A stretch of 64,000 bases of DNA. It comes from Azorinus chamasolen. Lineage: Eukaryota; Mollusca; Bivalvia; Cardiida; Solecurtidae. Under the pieces are notes generated by a model, which worked only from the letters and a program-made list of their open reading frames with translations, did no database searches and was not told where the DNA came from. Positions 60,646 through 64,000 of the stretch are shown here, piece after piece. Position 1 is the first letter of the stretch. Each line of letters opens with the position of its first letter. The position numbers were made by a program, and so were the translations under genes. The stretch lies in assembly GCA_963576725.1 (NCBI GenBank), contig OY755252.1, positions 41,805,552 to 41,869,551 of the forward strand, in the 5' to 3' direction.

Positions 60646-60881
60646 TTAAGCCCTTTCCTCCATAAATACGCCTTTCTACGCCTTTGTTAAACTCACTTTT
60701 TTTTAATTCATTGTAATAAATAGAGCATTTGCTCCTATGAGCAAATGCTCTATTTATCACAATTGTTTCAAAACTACAACATTCTAAACGTTTCCCTTTC
60801 TCTAGTTAATGCTCCGTTTTGGTAGATTTATTCAAAGAGGTTAGATCTAAAACTAGACTTTGAGGTACAGTAATGGGTTAA
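60646..60881. mobile_element. TTAA-ended MITE, GCATTTGCTCC hairpin
   Basis: TTAAGCCCTTTCCTCCATAA ... TACAGTAATGGGTTAA; axis GCTCCTATGAGC. Left end is of the GCAAACAGAGTAG-family kind, core of the GCATTTGCTCC kind. Confidence 0.77.
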
Positions 60882-60997
60882 AAGAATTCAGTTTATGAAT
60901 ACTCTTTCAGGAATAAATTCCTGAATTTTTAATTAAAAAAAATTAAATGACACATGGGAGAGAAATGATTATGTGCTCAAACTGCTACTGCTGGCAA

Positions 60998-61211
60998 TTA
61001 ACCTTTAGCCTGCTGAGCAAATTATTTTTACAGAATTGTTCACCTACTACATTTTCAATATTCAAGCTATAATATGTTTGTCTACCAAAATGCCACCATA
61101 GTGTCAAACAATTTGGATCCTGGTGAGACGCCGAGTTACTCAGCGTCCTATCTGGATCCAAACTGTTAGCATAGGTATTCACTCACCAGCCCATAGCAGG
61201 CTAAAGGTTAA
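60998..61211. mobile_element. TTAA-ended hairpin element, CCGAGTTACTCGG axis
   Basis: TTAACCTTTAGCCTGCTG ... CAGGCTAAAGGTTAA, exact terminal repeats. Arms AAACAATTTGGATCCTGGTG / TCTGGATCCAAACTG around GCCGAGTTACTCAGC. Confidence 0.82.
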
Positions 61212-61373
61212 CTATTTACCTTATGAATATTCATGCAAGAAATCATGACATCATGAGTATGTAATAACTGGTCTATATCATTTCATAAGCAAACCCTGGC
61301 TAGACAGCTCCTTCATGGAGTAAAGAGTCAGCAATTAACCGATGAATATTCAGGAAGACTTAAATCCCAAATA

Positions 61374-61600
61374 TTAACTATTTCTCTCCTACTGACGCCT
61401 TATTGCGCCTATGTAAAAGTCACTTGTTGAAACCATTGTGATAAATAGAGCATTTGCTCCATAGGAGCAAATGCTCTATTTATCACAATGGTTTCAATGC
61501 TACACATTTCTAAAATGTTCCTTTTCTCTAGTAAATGCTCCTTTTCGGTAGATTTATTCAGAGGTTGGGTCTAAAAATAGCCTAGGGGAGAATGAGTTTA
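61374..61600. mobile_element. TTAA-ended MITE, GCATTTGCTCC hairpin
   Basis: TTAACTATTTCTCTCCTACT ... AGGGGAGAATGAGTTTA; perfect stem ATTGTGATAAATAGAGCATT; axis GCTCCATAGGAGC. Confidence 0.78.
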
Positions 61601-61775
61601 GTTCATGGATACGAGTATGCCGTTCAACCACTTCACATAGACCTGCAGTATTGATATTTGAACTAAATATAGAATGGAAAGGTTTAACTGTTTCCTGGTC
61701 TGGATCTATTCCATTTACAGTGACGTTTATCAAGTCAATGTTTAATCGTCAACAATGTGTCATAGCGGCACTGAA

Positions 61776-61970
61776 TTAACCCGGATTAACCCATAAATCT
61801 ACAGAAAAGGAACATTTACTAGAGAAAAGGAACATTTTAGAATTGTGTACTTTTTGAAGCCACTGTGATAAACAGAGCATTTCCTCTACAGGAGCAAATG
61901 CTCTATTATCACAATGGTTTCCAAAAAAGTGACTTTTGCAAAGGCACAACAATGCGTCTGCAGGAGGGTT
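61776..61970. mobile_element. Truncated TTAA MITE, GCATTTGCTCC hairpin
   Basis: AATCTACAGAAAAGGAACATTT, CACTGTGATAAACAGAGCAT and ATGCTCTATTATCACAATGG; the right end has lost GGGTTAA (AGGAGGGTTTGG). Confidence 0.65.
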
Positions 61971-62179
61971 TGGTTTGGTTTTTTATCAGTTTTACTAACA
62001 GTATTTCACTCATATTATGTCCAGCAGGAGTGGCTCCTGATCTGGATAAATTCTGTTGTCCATCAAGTAAAGGCTTAGCCTGTAGTTGGTTTACGGGGTA
62101 TCTTAGCAGCACTTCAGTCAAGATTGGGGTTTTCATGGTTATGCAAACTGAGTAGACCTAGATCTGTGGTATTAATCAG

Positions 62180-62440
62180 TCACACTTCGCCCTTTCAGTG
62201 CGGGAAACAAATCACTAAATGTCCTTTATAAACAGTGTAGACTTTGGTCTAGTCTTGTCACGGTCAGACGTAAACCTTTTCATTGCGGGAAATGAGCCAC
62301 TAATGCCCTTGGCAAACAGGTTAGATCTAGATCTACGGTCATCTCACAATTTCACTTGACCCTTTCATTGCGGGAAACGAGTCACTCTTTTTCCCTTTGC
62401 AAATAAATAAATAAATAAATTAAGATCTGTGGTCCCTGCT
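62180..62440. repeat. Tandem repeat, about 85-bp unit, three copies
   Basis: CCTTTCAGTGCGGGAAACAA at 62190, CTTTTCATTGCGGGAAATGA at 62276 and CCTTTCATTGCGGGAAACGA at 62361, each followed by CACTA/CACTC and a GCAAACA/ATAAACA-like phrase. Ends in (AAAT)n. Confidence 0.7.
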
Positions 62441-62649
62441 TGTTACTGTTTCAGAATGAATTTTGTAAAAAGAGAAAAGCTCATATTAGTTATGGCAATT
62501 GGTCAGATTGTAGACCTTGTAACGGTGAACAAGTGTGTGAAGTGTCATAATAGTTGCATGAATAGTAAGAAGTAACAGCCAACATTAAAAGTTTCCGGGT
62601 GACAACTACGCTAACACCGGAGCTACGCAAACAGTTCGCATTTTCACTT

Positions 62650-62901
62650 ATAAACCCTTTCCCTGTTCAATGTTTCTTACAAATTTCAATACCTACTAAA
62701 TATTCATAGACAAAAAGGTTATTATGAAATATAGAAGATGGAATATTGTAGCCATTTTAAAAAGTAAAGACACAAATCTTTGAAAATTCTATAAGCAAAC
62801 AGAGTAGACCCTGATCAGACGGCTCCTCTAGGAGCCGTCTGATCTGGGTCTACTCTGTTTGCAAATGCGTGAAAACACGTTTATATGTGGGAAAGGGTTA
62901 A
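62650..62901. mobile_element. TTAA-type MITE, perfect GCAAACAGAGTAGACC hairpin
   Basis: TAAACCCTTTCCCTGTTCAA ... TATGTGGGAAAGGGTTAA. Near-perfect arms AGCAAACAGAGTAGACCCTG / GGGTCTACTCTGTTTGCAAA around GACGGCTCCTCTAGGAGCCGTC. Confidence 0.82.
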
Positions 62902-63045
62902 AACACACGAGCTAAAAATCCCTGAATATTCACTTTAAGCTCGACATGTTTGGATTTTGGAATATAGAGAGATTTTACTGTAGTCCTTTTACTAGTGAAG
63001 TTTCCATACACATTGCTTATTATAAGGACTTGCTTGTCAATCCTC

Positions 63046-63253
63046 TACTTGGTCCTTTACACAATAAATACGCCCTTTCAGAGTAGATCCAGATCAGACG
63101 GCTCCTATAGGAACAGTCTGCTTATGATATAATATAGATATGATTCTACAGCTTCTCTCATGACCAATGTCTTGTCCATGTGCTATTATAAGAATCTAAT
63201 ATTTATATTCATGATGTCATCATTTCTTACGTGAATATTCATGGAGTAAAGGG
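63046..63253. mobile_element. TTAA-type MITE with right arm of hairpin deleted
   Basis: CTTTACACAATAAATACGCC left; TTCATGGAGTAAAGGGTC right. AGAGTAGATCCAGATCAGAC, GGCTCCTATAGGAAC, AGTCTGCTTATGA: the outer part of the hairpin is lost on both arms. Confidence 0.65.
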
Positions 63254-63309
63254 TCATGACTGCTCTGCTGTTTGCTAGAATATATTGCAGCTTCTATACT
63301 ATTAGGTGC

Positions 63310-64000
63310 AATGTATTCATAAGACAAGACAGTCCGAAGGACAGTAAATCCCCCGCCGCCGCCTGAATTAAGACATAACATTTGACCTTCAAATGTGAGT
63401 TTGATCTTGAGCCGACATGACTGCCACATGTGTTCTGCACATCCTCTCAATTTTAGTAACATTTGAGGAAAGTTTCATTAAAATCCTTCCAGGGGTATAG
63501 GAGATATGCAGGGTATAGGAGATATGCTGCGGACACGAAATTATACTTCGACATTTAAATGTGACCTTGACCTAACATGATTGTCACATGTGTTCTGCAC
63601 ATGGTCTCATTATAGCCAACATTTGACTTAAGTTTATGAACATCCTTCATAGGGTTTAGAATATATGGAGCGGACACGTGAGTGTAATGGAAATTAGAAG
63701 AATTTAAAAGATTTAAAAAAACTTGACCGTCAAACTTGACCTTGACCCGACATTACTGCCACTTGTGTTCTGCACATCTCGTCTGAACTTGGTTAACATT
63801 TGAGGCAAGCTTCGTGAAATTCCCTCTTGGGGTGCAAGAGATAGGACACGAAATTACACTTGACCTTCAAATGTGACGTTGACTCAACATCACTGCTTCA
63901 AGTTGGTTAACATTTGAGGAAAGTCTCATGAAAATCCTTCCAGGGGTATAGGAGATATGGAGTGGACACAAAATTACACTCGACCGTTAAATGTGACCTT
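63310..64000 (-). repeat. Tandem-core 'pearl'-like element, minus orientation, cut by right edge
   Basis: Begins (in plus) with CAGTCCGAAGGACAG hairpin and CCCCCGCCGCCGCC, the complement of the end of the 31355-33376 element. Units contain TGACCTTCAAATGTGA, CATGTGTTCTGCACAT and GGTATAGGAGATATG at about 160-bp spacing. Same family as the element in BEL gag. Confidence 0.8.

Noticed and set aside
1..64000. CRISPR array or prokaryotic defence system
   Set aside because: Repeats are long palindromes or tandem units without regular short spacers; splice sites and LINE/BEL elements show animal DNA.

Overview
The window is eukaryotic, almost certainly animal and most probably a bivalve mollusc. Coding sequence is split into short exons with GT-AG introns. 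The introns are packed with tandem-core 'pearl'-like repeats (the aaggtcaaggtcac type common in bivalves), tRNA-derived SINEs, non-LTR retrotransposon fragments and dozens of short palindromic DNA elements. There are no prokaryotic operons, no CRISPR array and no rRNA. The species cannot be told from the sequence alone.

Layout. (1) 697-13652, minus strand: a secreted type-B carboxylesterase/cholinesterase-family gene. Eight exons are resolved with matching phases; the 3' end, including the expected catalytic His, runs off the left edge. (2) 13.8-17.5 kb: duplicated repeat segments and two opposed LINE fragments. (3) 18186-36502, plus strand: a three-exon gene for an unrecognised 364-residue protein. 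Its first exon sits between about 200-bp inverted-repeat arms, and its second intron (12.7 kb) contains a BEL/Pao LTR retrotransposon (24560-34466) in antisense. The retrotransposon carries gag, protease, RT, RNase H and integrase fragments with several frame breaks, and its gag is split by a 2-kb tandem-core element. Between integrase and the 3' LTR it has an extra intact ORF of 310 codons: two C2H2 zinc fingers followed by four 13-residue repeats that look like SUMO-interacting motifs. (4) 36.5-47 kb: no host gene seen; LINE 3' fragments, a roughly 39-bp minisatellite and palindromic elements. (5) 48327-56921, minus strand: a transmembrane C-type-lectin-like receptor in five resolved exons, with a cytoplasmic tail rich in Tyr motifs (YxxM and YxN types) and a decayed second copy of the tail exon downstream. 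(6) 57-64 kb: repeats only, ending in another tandem-core element cut by the right edge.

The most unusual genome-wide signal is the palindromic DNA. At least five element shells occur: TTAA-ended with TTAACCC termini (piggyBac-like), TA-flanked CAGT ends (pogo/Tc1-like), CAGAGCTCCAGATAA ends, hAT and others. Most of the TTAA and CAGT types are built around long internal hairpins, and unrelated hairpin arms repeatedly share the same axis, CTCCTATAGGAG. Some cores occur in more than one shell, so cores and ends seem to be exchanged. The host genes do not obviously work together: they are an extracellular hydrolase, a cell-surface receptor and an unknown protein.
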